Notes under the pieces: generated by a model
Told to the model about the DNA's origin: nothing
What the model saw: only the letters and a program-made list of their open reading frames with translations
The model's database searches: none
Assembly (NCBI RefSeq): GCF_001426525.1
Contig: NZ_LMEW01000012.1
Coordinates: 84,332 to 148,331 of the forward strand
Length of the DNA: 64,000 bases
Direction of reading: 5' to 3'
DNA from: Massilia sp. Root133
GTDB lineage: Bacteria > Pseudomonadota > Gammaproteobacteria > Burkholderiales > Burkholderiaceae_D
Made by a program: the position numbers and the translations under genes
Shown: one piece after another, positions 22,267 to 29,864 of the stretch
Layout: every line of letters begins with the position of its first letter
How positions within the stretch are numbered: the stretch's first letter is position 1

Positions 22267-22291
22267 CATTTGGGGCCCCCGGCCCCAAATG
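22267..22291. repeat. 25-base near-palindrome after actP
   Basis: Eleven-base arms, CATTTGGGGCC and its complement, flank a three-base loop, 20 bases after the actP stop. It could be a transcript-stabilising or processing hairpin ahead of the true terminator. Confidence 0.6.
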
Positions 22292-22316
22292 CCCACCCTA
22301 CGGCTGCTGTCTCACG

Positions 22317-22346
22317 AACCCGCACGCACCCGCGTGCGGGTTTTTT
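22317..22346 (+). terminator. actP terminator
   Basis: AACCCGCACGC-ACC-GCGTGCGGGTT-like stem followed by six T residues. It ends just before the stop of the convergent hydrolase gene at 22350, so it may serve both strands. Confidence 0.85.
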
Positions 22347-22349
22347 CGT

Positions 22350-23468
22350 TCATGGCGCCACGTCGCCGGCCTTCTCGGCGAACGGCCGCGCATACTTCAC
22401 GAGCGAGACCAGCGTCTTGCCCGGCTCCTCGTTGAAGATCTCGTGCGCCGAGTCCTCGAACCACACGAGCTGCTTGGCCGGCGCCTTCACCTTGTCGAAC
22501 CATTCCGCCGTGGCCGATGCCGACACGTTGTAGTCGTGACGGCCGTTGAAGATCACGATGGGACAGCGGAAGGTCGTGTAGACGCTGAAGTCCTGCGCGA
22601 GCACGTCCGTCAGCATGCGGCTGGACGAGAACTCCGTGCCGTCCCACATGGTCTTCAGGTCGGCATCCGTGTATTCCGGCGCCAGCTTCGCGGCCGCCGA
22701 TTCGGCGTCGAACCCTGTCCGGCCGTACACGGCGCCGCCGTAGCGCGCGAGCCATTTGCGCTGCAGGTACAGATCCTTCAGCACGAGCGGCTTGCCCGGC
22801 GCGGCATACGGCGCGATCGAGGCCAGTTCGCGGATCGCGTCCTGGTTGTCGTCCTTGCGCGCCGCGTCCATTGTGTACCGCCAGCCGCGCCGTTCGGATT
22901 CCATCGCATCCGTGACCTGGCCGATGCCGATGTACGCGTGCAGCCAGTCCGGATGGCGTTGCGCGAGCTGGATGCCGAGCGACGACCCCCACGAGTGGCC
23001 CAGCACGAAGATGCGGTCCTTGCCGAATTCCTTGCGCAGGAACGCGACCATCTCTTCGGCGTCGGCCAGCATCCGGGCGCGCGTCATCGTGGGGGCGATC
23101 TGCGCCGGGTCGTTGGCGGCATACGTCTTGCCGGCGCCGCGCTGGTCCCATTGCACGACCGTGAAATATTCTTCCCAGCCGCGCTGGAAATACCAGCTCG
23201 TCGGCATCGCGACATAGCCCGGGCCGCCGTGCAGGAACAGCAGCACGGGATTGCGCCGGTCCGTGCCGCGCACGCTGATCCATTGGGCTATGCCGCCGAT
23301 GCGTACTGCCCGTGTCTGTTCGATGCCTTGCGGCGTGACGATGCGGCGCATGCCGGCGATGATGTTCACCGCTTCCGCGCGGCTGTCCGGGCCGGCAGCG
23401 GCGGCGGACGTGGTGATGGACAGGCCGGCCAGCAGCGCGGCGCACAGCCTGGATGAGCGTTTTAACAT
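22350..23468 (-). CDS. exported alpha/beta hydrolase of the S33 (prolyl aminopeptidase-like) family
   Basis: A 372-residue protein with a signal peptide (residues 1-24, LCAALLAGLSITTSAAAAG). The oxyanion motif LLFLHGGPGYVAMP is followed by WDQRGAGKTYA, and the nucleophile elbow GHSWGSS supplies the catalytic Ser. Asp in FNGRHDYNVSA and His in FEDSAHEIFNEEPG complete the triad. HGGPG plus DQRGxG is characteristic of the S33 peptidase family, though many members cleave esters or amides of unknown kind. It lies between actP and the prp operon but on the opposite strand; no link to propionate metabolism is visible. Confidence 0.85.
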   Translation of the reverse strand: MLKRSSRLCAALLAGLSITTSAAAAGPDSRAEAVNIIAGMRRIVTPQGIEQTRAVRIGGIAQWISVRGTDRRNPVLLFLHGGPGYVAMPTSWYFQRGWEEYFTVVQWDQRGAGKTYAANDPAQIAPTMTRARMLADAEEMVAFLRKEFGKDRIFVLGHSWGSSLGIQLAQRHPDWLHAYIGIGQVTDAMESERRGWRYTMDAARKDDNQDAIRELASIAPYAAPGKPLVLKDLYLQRKWLARYGGAVYGRTGFDAESAAAKLAPEYTDADLKTMWDGTEFSSSRMLTDVLAQDFSVYTTFRCPIVIFNGRHDYNVSASATAEWFDKVKAPAKQLVWFEDSAHEIFNEEPGKTLVSLVKYARPFAEKAGDVAP

Positions 23469-23545
23469 GGTGGTCCTCGTCTTTGTCGATGTGGTGGTGG
23501 CGGGTCGCGCGCAGTGTGTTCAGTTTCGTTCGATGTGTCAACACT

Positions 23546-23570
23546 GTTTCATTTTGAAACGCGATGAAAC
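23546..23570. promoter_or_regulatory. putative PrpR upstream activating site for prpB
   Basis: The perfect inverted repeat GTTTCATTTTGAAAC (23546-23560) is followed 4 bases later by a third TGAAAC half-site (23565-23570); GTTTCAT and ATGAAAC also form a wider repeat of 7-base arms. It lies 65-90 bases upstream of the sigma-54 promoter, a normal enhancer distance, and matches the site at 20116-20141. Confidence 0.7.
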
Positions 23571-23634
23571 GTGTCATGACCGGGCGAACCACCCAACCCC
23601 TTGAATATCCGGGCTGTCTAGGCTGCCGCGTGAG

Positions 23635-23650
23635 TGGCACGGTCCTTGCA
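23635..23650 (+). promoter_or_regulatory. sigma-54 promoter of prpBC-acnD-prpF
   Basis: TGGCACGGTCCTTGCA matches the -24/-12 consensus (TGGCAC-N5-TTGCA) in every conserved position. The predicted start is near 23661, about 35 bases before the prpB ATG. This fits control by PrpR, whose AAA+ domain has an intact GAFTGA loop. Confidence 0.92.
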
Positions 23651-23695
23651 ATCCCATAGGCCACCATCACAGAACGCATCATGAAAGGGTAGGAC

Positions 23696-24586
23696 ATGAG
23701 CCAACAATCCGCCGGCGCCAAATTCCGCCAGGCCGTCCAGGAAGAACATCCGCTGCAGGTCATCGGCGCCATCAACGCCAACCACGCGCTGCTCGCCAAG
23801 CGGGCCGGCTACCGTGCGATCTACCTGTCGGGCGGCGGCGTCGCGGCCGGATCGCTGGGCCTGCCGGACCTCGGCATCTCCGGTCTCGAAGACGTGCTGA
23901 TCGACGTGCGCCGCATCACCGACGTGTGCGACCTGCCGCTGCTCGTCGACATCGACACCGGTTTCGGTTCGTCGGCGTTCAACGTCGCGCGCACCGTCCG
24001 CTCGCTGATCAAGGCCGGCGCGGGTGCCTGCCACATCGAGGACCAGGTCGGCGCCAAGCGCTGTGGCCACCGTCCGGGCAAGGAAATCGTCACCCAGGGC
24101 GAGATGGTCGACCGCGTGAAGGCCGCCGTCGACGCGCGCACCGACGACAACTTCGTCATCATGGCGCGCACGGATGCGCTGGCCGTCGAGGGTCTGGACA
24201 AAGCCGTCGAGCGCGCGGTCGCGTGCGTGGAGGCGGGCGCCGACATGATCTTCCCGGAAGCGATCACGAGCCTGGAGATGTACGCGCAGTTCAAGAAGGC
24301 GGTCAAGGTGCCGATCCTCGCGAACATCACGGAATTCGGCGCGACGCCGCTGTTCACCGTGGACGAGCTGCGCGGTGCCGACGTCGACATCGTGCTGTAC
24401 CCGCTGTCCGCGTTCCGCGCGATGAACAAGGCCGCGGAAAACGTTTATGAAGCCATCCGCCGCGACGGCACGCAGAAGAACGTCGTCGACACGATGCAGA
24501 CCCGCGCCGAACTGTACGAGCGCATCGATTACCACAGCTACGAACAGAAGCTCGACGCTCTGTTCGCCCAGAATAAATCCAAATAA
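23696..24586 (+). CDS. prpB: 2-methylisocitrate lyase
   Basis: A 296-residue enzyme of the isocitrate lyase superfamily that splits 2-methylisocitrate into pyruvate and succinate, the last step of the 2-methylcitrate cycle. The active-site segment [14 protein letters not shown] carries the catalytic Cys in KRCGH, and [13 protein letters not shown] contains the Mg-binding Asp residues. Length and N-terminus ([20 protein letters not shown]) agree with PrpB and exclude the longer AceA. It is the first gene of the operon, behind the sigma-54 promoter; prpC follows after 11 bases. Confidence 0.97.
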   Translation: MSQQSAGAKFRQAVQEEHPLQVIGAINANHALLAKRAGYRAIYLSGGGVAAGSLGLPDLGISGLEDVLIDVRRITDVCDLPLLVDIDTGFGSSAFNVARTVRSLIKAGAGACHIEDQVGAKRCGHRPGKEIVTQGEMVDRVKAAVDARTDDNFVIMARTDALAVEGLDKAVERAVACVEAGADMIFPEAITSLEMYAQFKKAVKVPILANITEFGATPLFTVDELRGADVDIVLYPLSAFRAMNKAAENVYEAIRRDGTQKNVVDTMQTRAELYERIDYHSYEQKLDALFAQNKSK

Positions 24587-24597
24587 AGGAGACGCAA

Positions 24598-25758
24598 ATG
24601 ACCGACGTGAAGACCGATACGCCCACCTTCAAACCGAAGAAATCCGTCGCGCTGTCCGGCGTCGCCGCCGGCAATACCGCCCTGTGCTCCGTGGGCCGCT
24701 CCGGCAACGACCTGCACTACCGCGGCTACGACATCCTGGACGTGGCGGGCAACAGCGAGTTCGAGGAAATCGCCTACCTGCTCGTGCACGGCAAGCTGCC
24801 GAACGAGGCGGAGCTGCGCGGCTACAAGGCCAAGCTGAAATCGCTGCGCGGCCTGCCGCACGCCGTGAAGGCCGCGCTGGAAGCGCTGCCGGCCGGCGCG
24901 CATCCGATGGACGTGATGCGCACGGGCGCGTCGGTGCTGGGCTGCGTGCTGCCGGAAAAGGACGACCACAACATCGCCGGCGCGCGCGACATCGCCGACC
25001 GCCTGATGGCGTCGTTCGGCTCGATGCTGCTGTACTGGTACCACTACAGCCATAATGGCAAGCGCATCGACGTGGAGACGGACGACGATTCGATCGGCGG
25101 CCACTTCCTGCACCTGCTGCACGGCTTCAAGCCGTCCGACGAGTGGGTCAAGGCGATGCACACGTCCCTGATCCTGTACGCGGAACACGAGTTCAACGCG
25201 TCGACGTTCACCGGCCGCGTCATCGCCGGCACCGGTTCCGACATCTATTCCGCGATCACGGGCGCGATCGGCGCGCTGCGCGGTCCGAAGCACGGCGGCG
25301 CCAACGAGGTGGCGCTCGACATCCAGAAGCGCTACGAGAACGCGGACGAGGCGGAAGCCGACATCCGCAACCGCGTGGCGAACAAGGAAGTCGTCATCGG
25401 CTTCGGCCACCCGGTCTACACGATCTCCGACCCGCGCAACAAGGTGATCAAGGAAGTGGCGCGCACGCTGTCGCAAAGCGCCGGCTCGATGAAGATGTTC
25501 GACATCGCCGAGCGCCTCGAATCCGTGATGTGGGAAGTGAAAAAGATGTTCCCGAACCTCGACTGGTTCTCGGCCGTCTCGTACCACATGATGGGCGTGC
25601 CGACGGCGATGTTCACGCCGCTGTTCGTCATCTCGCGCACGTCCGGCTGGTCCGCGCACATCATCGAGCAGCGGATCGACAACAAGATCATCCGCCCGAG
25701 CGCGAACTATGTCGGTCCGGAAGACCTGACCTTCGTGCCGCTGGCCGAGCGCAAGTAA
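24598..25758 (+). CDS. prpC: 2-methylcitrate synthase
   Basis: A 386-residue citrate-synthase-family enzyme condensing propionyl-CoA with oxaloacetate. AAAGGAGACGCAA precedes the ATG. Catalytic motifs are present: [13 protein letters not shown] and [18 protein letters not shown] with the two His residues, and [16 protein letters not shown] with the C-terminal catalytic region. The N-terminus [20 protein letters not shown] and the short length separate methylcitrate synthase from the 430-residue TCA enzyme. A paired-hairpin repeat (25780-25862) separates it from acnD. Confidence 0.97.
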   Translation: MTDVKTDTPTFKPKKSVALSGVAAGNTALCSVGRSGNDLHYRGYDILDVAGNSEFEEIAYLLVHGKLPNEAELRGYKAKLKSLRGLPHAVKAALEALPAGAHPMDVMRTGASVLGCVLPEKDDHNIAGARDIADRLMASFGSMLLYWYHYSHNGKRIDVETDDDSIGGHFLHLLHGFKPSDEWVKAMHTSLILYAEHEFNASTFTGRVIAGTGSDIYSAITGAIGALRGPKHGGANEVALDIQKRYENADEAEADIRNRVANKEVVIGFGHPVYTISDPRNKVIKEVARTLSQSAGSMKMFDIAERLESVMWEVKKMFPNLDWFSAVSYHMMGVPTAMFTPLFVISRTSGWSAHIIEQRIDNKIIRPSANYVGPEDLTFVPLAERK

Positions 25759-25779
25759 ACATACATGCGGCCCGAACAC

Positions 25780-25862
25780 CGTCGTTCCCGCGCAGGCGGG
25801 AACCCAATTACGTCGCGTACCGGCGGACTGAAATTGGATCCCCGCCTTCGCGGGGAAGACAG
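25780..25862. repeat. paired-hairpin repeat element between prpC and acnD
   Basis: A left hairpin (GTTCCCGCGCAGGCGGGAAC) followed by CCAATT, and a right half with AATTGG and CCCCGCCTTCGCGGGG, form an overall inverted repeat of about 33-base arms around a short spacer. It lies inside the prp operon between two genes transcribed in the same direction and could be a processing or attenuation site. Confidence 0.8.
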
Positions 25863-25892
25863 TGCCAGGGCCGCGGACTACGGAGTCGCAAA

Positions 25893-28493
25893 ATGAACAG
25901 CCATTATCGCAAGCCCCTGCACGGCACGAACCTCCATTACTTCGACGCGCGCGCCGCCGTCGAGGAGATCCAGCCCGGCGCCTGGGACACGCTCCCGTAC
26001 ACCTCGCGCGTGCTGGCCGAAAACCTCGTGCGCCGCTGCGATCCCGTCGCGCTGGTGCCGTCGCTGACGCAGATCATCGAGCGCAAACGCGACCTCGATT
26101 TCCCGTGGTTCCCCGCGCGCGTCGTCTGCCACGACATCCTCGGCCAGACGGCCCTCGTCGACCTGGCCGGCCTGCGCGACGCCATCGCACAGGAGGGCGG
26201 CAATCCCGCGCTCGTGAATCCCGTCGTGCCGACGCAGCTCGTCGTCGACCACTCGCTCGCCGTCGAATGCGGGGGCTTCGATCCGGACGCGTTCGCGAAG
26301 AACCGCGCCATCGAGGACCGCCGCAACGAGGACCGCTTCGACTTCATCGAATGGACCCGCAAGGCGTTCGAGAACGTCGACGTGATCCCGCCGGGGAACG
26401 GCATCCTCCACCAGATCAACCTGGAGCGCATGAGCCCCGTCGTGCAGGTGAAGGATGGCGTGGCATTCCCCGACACGCTCGTCGGCACCGACTCGCACAC
26501 GCCGATGGTCGATGCGCTGGGCGTCATCGCGATCGGGGTCGGCGGCCTGGAAGCGGAAAGCGTCATGCTGGGCCGCGCGTCGTACATGCGCCTGCCGGAC
26601 ATCGTCGGCGTCGAGCTGACCGGCAAGCCGGGCCCCGGCATCACCGCGACCGACATCGTGCTGGCGCTGACGGAATTCCTGCGCAAGTCGAAAGTGGTGT
26701 CCGCCTACCTCGAGTTCTACGGTGAAGGCGCCGCGAATCTCACGCTGGGCGACCGCGCGACGATTTCCAACATGGCGCCGGAATACGGTGCGACCGCGGC
26801 GATGTTCGCCATCGACGAGCAAACCATCAAGTACCTGAAGCTGACGGGCCGCGACGACGACCTGGTCAAACTGGTCGAGCTGTATGCGAAGGAAACGGGC
26901 CTGTGGGCCGACACGCTCGCGCACGCGCAGTACGAGCGCGTGCTGAGCTTCGATTTGTCGACCGTCGTGCGCAACATCGCCGGCCCGTCGAACCCGCACA
27001 AGCGCGTGGCGACGTCGGAGCTGGCGCAGCACGGCATCACGGGTACGGTCGAGAACGAGCCGGGCAAGATGCCCGACGGCGCCGTCATCATCGCCGCCAT
27101 CACGAGCTGCACGAACACGAACAACCCGCGCAACATGGTGGCCGCAGGTCTCATCGCGCGCAACGCGAACGCACGCGGGCTCGCGCGCAAGCCGTGGGTG
27201 AAGTCGTCGCTCGCGCCGGGCTCCAAGGCCGTGCCGCTGTACCTGGAGGAAGCGGGGCTGTTGCCGGAACTCGAAAAGCTGGGCTTCGGCGTGGTCGCCT
27301 TCGCGTGCACCACCTGCAACGGCATGTCCGGTGCGCTGGACCCGGCGATCCAGCAGGAGATCGTCGAGCGCGACCTGTACGCGACCGCGGTCCTGTCGGG
27401 CAACCGCAATTTCGACGGCCGCATCCACCCGTATGCGAAGCAGGCGTTCCTCGCGTCGCCGGCGCTCGTCGTCGCGTACGCCATCGCGGGCACGATCCGC
27501 TTCGACATCGAGAAGGACGTGCTGGGCATCGATGCCGACGGCAAGCCGGTGCGCCTCGCGGACATCTGGCCGAGCGATGCGGAGATCGACGCCGTCGTCG
27601 AGCGCGCCGTGAAGCCGCAGCAGTTCCGCAAGGTGTACGACATCATGTTCGCGCGCCGCGAAGGCGGAGACGGTGCCGTGGCGCCGCTGTACGACTGGCG
27701 CCCGATGAGCACCTACATCCGCCGTCCGCCGTACTGGGAAGGCGCGCTCGCCGGTGAGCGTACTTTGACCGGCATGCGTCCGCTGGCGGTCCTGGGCGAC
27801 AACATCACGACGGATCACCTGTCGCCGTCGAACGCGATCATGCTGAACAGCGCCGCGGGCGAATACCTCGCGAAGATGGGCCTGCCGGAAGAGGATTTCA
27901 ACTCGTACGCGACGCACCGCGGCGACCACCTGACGGCGCAGCGCGCCACGTTCGCGAATCCGACGCTGAAGAACGAGATGGTGCGCAACCCGGACGGCAG
28001 CGTGCGTGCCGGTTCGCTCGCGCGCATCGAGCCGGAAGGCACCGTGACCCGCATGTGGGAAGCGATCGAGACGTACATGGAGCGCAAGCAGCCGCTGATC
28101 GTGATCGCCGGTGCCGACTATGGCCAGGGCTCGTCGCGCGACTGGGCCGCGAAGGGCGTGCGGCTGGCCGGTGTGGAAGCCATCGCGGCCGAAGGCTTCG
28201 AACGCATCCACCGCACGAACCTCGTCGGCATGGGCGTGCTGCCGCTGGAATTCCAGCCGGGCACCACGCGCCTCACCCTCGGGATCGACGGCACGGAGAC
28301 GTTCGACGTCGTGGGCGCGCGCACGCCGCGCGCGACCCTCACGCTGGTCATCCATCGCCGCAGCGGCGAAACGGTCGAGGTGCCGGTGATCTGCCGTCTC
28401 GACACGGCCGAAGAAGTGTCGATCTACGAGGCGGGTGGAGTGCTGCAGCGGTTTGCGCAGGACTTCCTCGCGTCTTCCAAAGTCGCGGCATAA
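25893..28493 (+). CDS. acnD: 2-methylcitrate dehydratase AcnD (Fe-S, aconitase family)
   Basis: An 866-residue [4Fe-4S] dehydratase of the aconitase superfamily. CGGAG at 25881-25885 sets the start at ATG 25893. The cluster cysteines are in AAITSCTNTNNPRN and FACTTCNGMSG. Further motifs are GTDSHTPMVDALGVIAIGVG and GADYGQGSSRDWAAKGVRL. With PrpF it converts 2-methylcitrate to 2-methylaconitate, replacing cofactor-free PrpD; no prpD is present here. The N-terminus HGTNLHYFDARAAVEEIQPG is typical of AcnD rather than AcnA. Position between prpC and prpF confirms the call. Confidence 0.96.
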   Translation: MNSHYRKPLHGTNLHYFDARAAVEEIQPGAWDTLPYTSRVLAENLVRRCDPVALVPSLTQIIERKRDLDFPWFPARVVCHDILGQTALVDLAGLRDAIAQEGGNPALVNPVVPTQLVVDHSLAVECGGFDPDAFAKNRAIEDRRNEDRFDFIEWTRKAFENVDVIPPGNGILHQINLERMSPVVQVKDGVAFPDTLVGTDSHTPMVDALGVIAIGVGGLEAESVMLGRASYMRLPDIVGVELTGKPGPGITATDIVLALTEFLRKSKVVSAYLEFYGEGAANLTLGDRATISNMAPEYGATAAMFAIDEQTIKYLKLTGRDDDLVKLVELYAKETGLWADTLAHAQYERVLSFDLSTVVRNIAGPSNPHKRVATSELAQHGITGTVENEPGKMPDGAVIIAAITSCTNTNNPRNMVAAGLIARNANARGLARKPWVKSSLAPGSKAVPLYLEEAGLLPELEKLGFGVVAFACTTCNGMSGALDPAIQQEIVERDLYATAVLSGNRNFDGRIHPYAKQAFLASPALVVAYAIAGTIRFDIEKDVLGIDADGKPVRLADIWPSDAEIDAVVERAVKPQQFRKVYDIMFARREGGDGAVAPLYDWRPMSTYIRRPPYWEGALAGERTLTGMRPLAVLGDNITTDHLSPSNAIMLNSAAGEYLAKMGLPEEDFNSYATHRGDHLTAQRATFANPTLKNEMVRNPDGSVRAGSLARIEPEGTVTRMWEAIETYMERKQPLIVIAGADYGQGSSRDWAAKGVRLAGVEAIAAEGFERIHRTNLVGMGVLPLEFQPGTTRLTLGIDGTETFDVVGARTPRATLTLVIHRRSGETVEVPVICRLDTAEEVSIYEAGGVLQRFAQDFLASSKVAA

Positions 28494-28497
28494 AAAC

Positions 28498-28526
28498 ACC
28501 GTCGCCCCTGCCTTCGCGGGGACGAC
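28498..28526. repeat. single degenerate hairpin of the repeat family
   Basis: CGTCGCCCCTGCC-TTCGCGGGGACGACG forms one imperfect hairpin five bases after the acnD stop. It resembles one half of the paired elements at 25780-25862 and 45063-45195. Confidence 0.65.
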
Positions 28527-28544
28527 GGGCTAGGGACAACACTC

Positions 28545-29735
28545 ATGACTCACGTACCCCAAATCAAAATCCCCGCCGTCTACATGCGCGGCGGCACGAG
28601 CAAAGGCGTGTTCTTCCGCCTGCAAGACCTGCCGGAAGCCGCGCAAGTCCCGGGCGAGGCGCGCGACAACTTCCTGCTGCGCGTGATCGGCAGCCCCGAC
28701 CCGTACGCGAAGCACATCGACGGCATGGGCGGCGCCACGTCCAGCACGAGCAAGACCGTGATCGTCGCGCCGTCCTCCCGTCCCGGCCACGACGTGGACT
28801 ACCTGTTCGGCCAGGTCGCCATCGACAAGCCGTTCGTCGACTGGAGCGGCAACTGCGGCAACCTGTCGGCCGCGATCGGCCCGTACGCCATCGCCAACGG
28901 CTTCATCGATCCCGCGCGCATCCCCGACAACGGGACCGTCGTCGTGCGCATCTGGCAGGTCAACATCGGCAAGACGATCGTCGCCCACGTGCCCATCGCG
29001 GACGGGCAGGTGCAGGAGACGGGCGACTTCGAGCTCGATGGCGTCACGTTCCCGGCGGCCGAGGTCCAACTGGAATTCATGGACCCCGCGGCCGAAGAAG
29101 GGGAGGGCGGCGGCGCGATGTTCCCGACCGGGAACCTGGTCGACGACCTGGAGGTGCCTGGTGTCGGCACCCTGAAGGCGACGCTGATCAACGCGGGCAT
29201 CCCGACCGTCTTCGTGAACGCCGCCGACATCGGCTACACGGGCACGGAGCTGCAGGATGCGATCAACGGCGACCCGAAGGCGCTGGCGATGTTCGAGACG
29301 ATCCGTGCCTACGGCGCCATGCGCATGGGCCTGATCGCGCACGTCGAGGAAGCCGCGCGCCGCCAGCACACGCCGAAGGTGGCGTTCGTCGCGCCGCCGG
29401 CAGCCTATACCGCGTCGAGCGGCAAACAGGTGGAGGCGGGCGACATCGATCTGCTCGTGCGCGCCCTGTCGATGGGCAAGCTGCACCATGCGATGATGGG
29501 CACGGCGGCCGTCGCCATCGGCACGGCGGCCGCGATCCCGGGCACGCTTGTGAGCCTCGCCGCGGGCGGCAGGGCGCACGAGGCGGTGCGGTTCGGCCAT
29601 CCGTCCGGCACCTTGCGCGTGGGCGCCGAGGCGCGCCAGGAGGACGGCGACTGGATCGTCAAGAAGGCGGTGATGAGCCGCAGTGCGCGCGTGCTGATGG
29701 AAGGTTGGGTGCGCGTGCCGGGCGACGCCTTCTGA
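28545..29735 (+). CDS. prpF: 2-methylaconitate cis-trans isomerase
   Basis: A 396-residue isomerase with the diaminopimelate-epimerase-like fold that works with AcnD. The N-terminal motif PAVYMRGGTSKGVFFR and the later DWSGNCGNLSAAIGPYAIAN with the conserved Cys are PrpF signatures, as is LHHAMMGTAAVAIGTAA near the end. It is the last gene of the prp operon, 51 bases after acnD. No clear terminator follows before the next gene at 29865. Confidence 0.96.
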   Translation: MTHVPQIKIPAVYMRGGTSKGVFFRLQDLPEAAQVPGEARDNFLLRVIGSPDPYAKHIDGMGGATSSTSKTVIVAPSSRPGHDVDYLFGQVAIDKPFVDWSGNCGNLSAAIGPYAIANGFIDPARIPDNGTVVVRIWQVNIGKTIVAHVPIADGQVQETGDFELDGVTFPAAEVQLEFMDPAAEEGEGGGAMFPTGNLVDDLEVPGVGTLKATLINAGIPTVFVNAADIGYTGTELQDAINGDPKALAMFETIRAYGAMRMGLIAHVEEAARRQHTPKVAFVAPPAAYTASSGKQVEAGDIDLLVRALSMGKLHHAMMGTAAVAIGTAAAIPGTLVSLAAGGRAHEAVRFGHPSGTLRVGAEARQEDGDWIVKKAVMSRSARVLMEGWVRVPGDAF

Positions 29736-29864
29736 GACCGTTGCTGCGCCGCGTCACACGCGGAAATTCATCTTTCCCGAACGATAAATCAGGTGGGTTT
29801 TCGGCTATGATCCATCCAAAAATCGACATAGCGCCTTGTCAATAGGCGCGCTAGGGACAGAGGG

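Noticed and set aside
25893..28493. Aconitase AcnA as the identity of the 866-residue dehydratase
   Set aside because: The gene lies between prpC and prpF and has the AcnD-type N-terminus, so 2-methylcitrate dehydratase is the better call, although the folds are the same.
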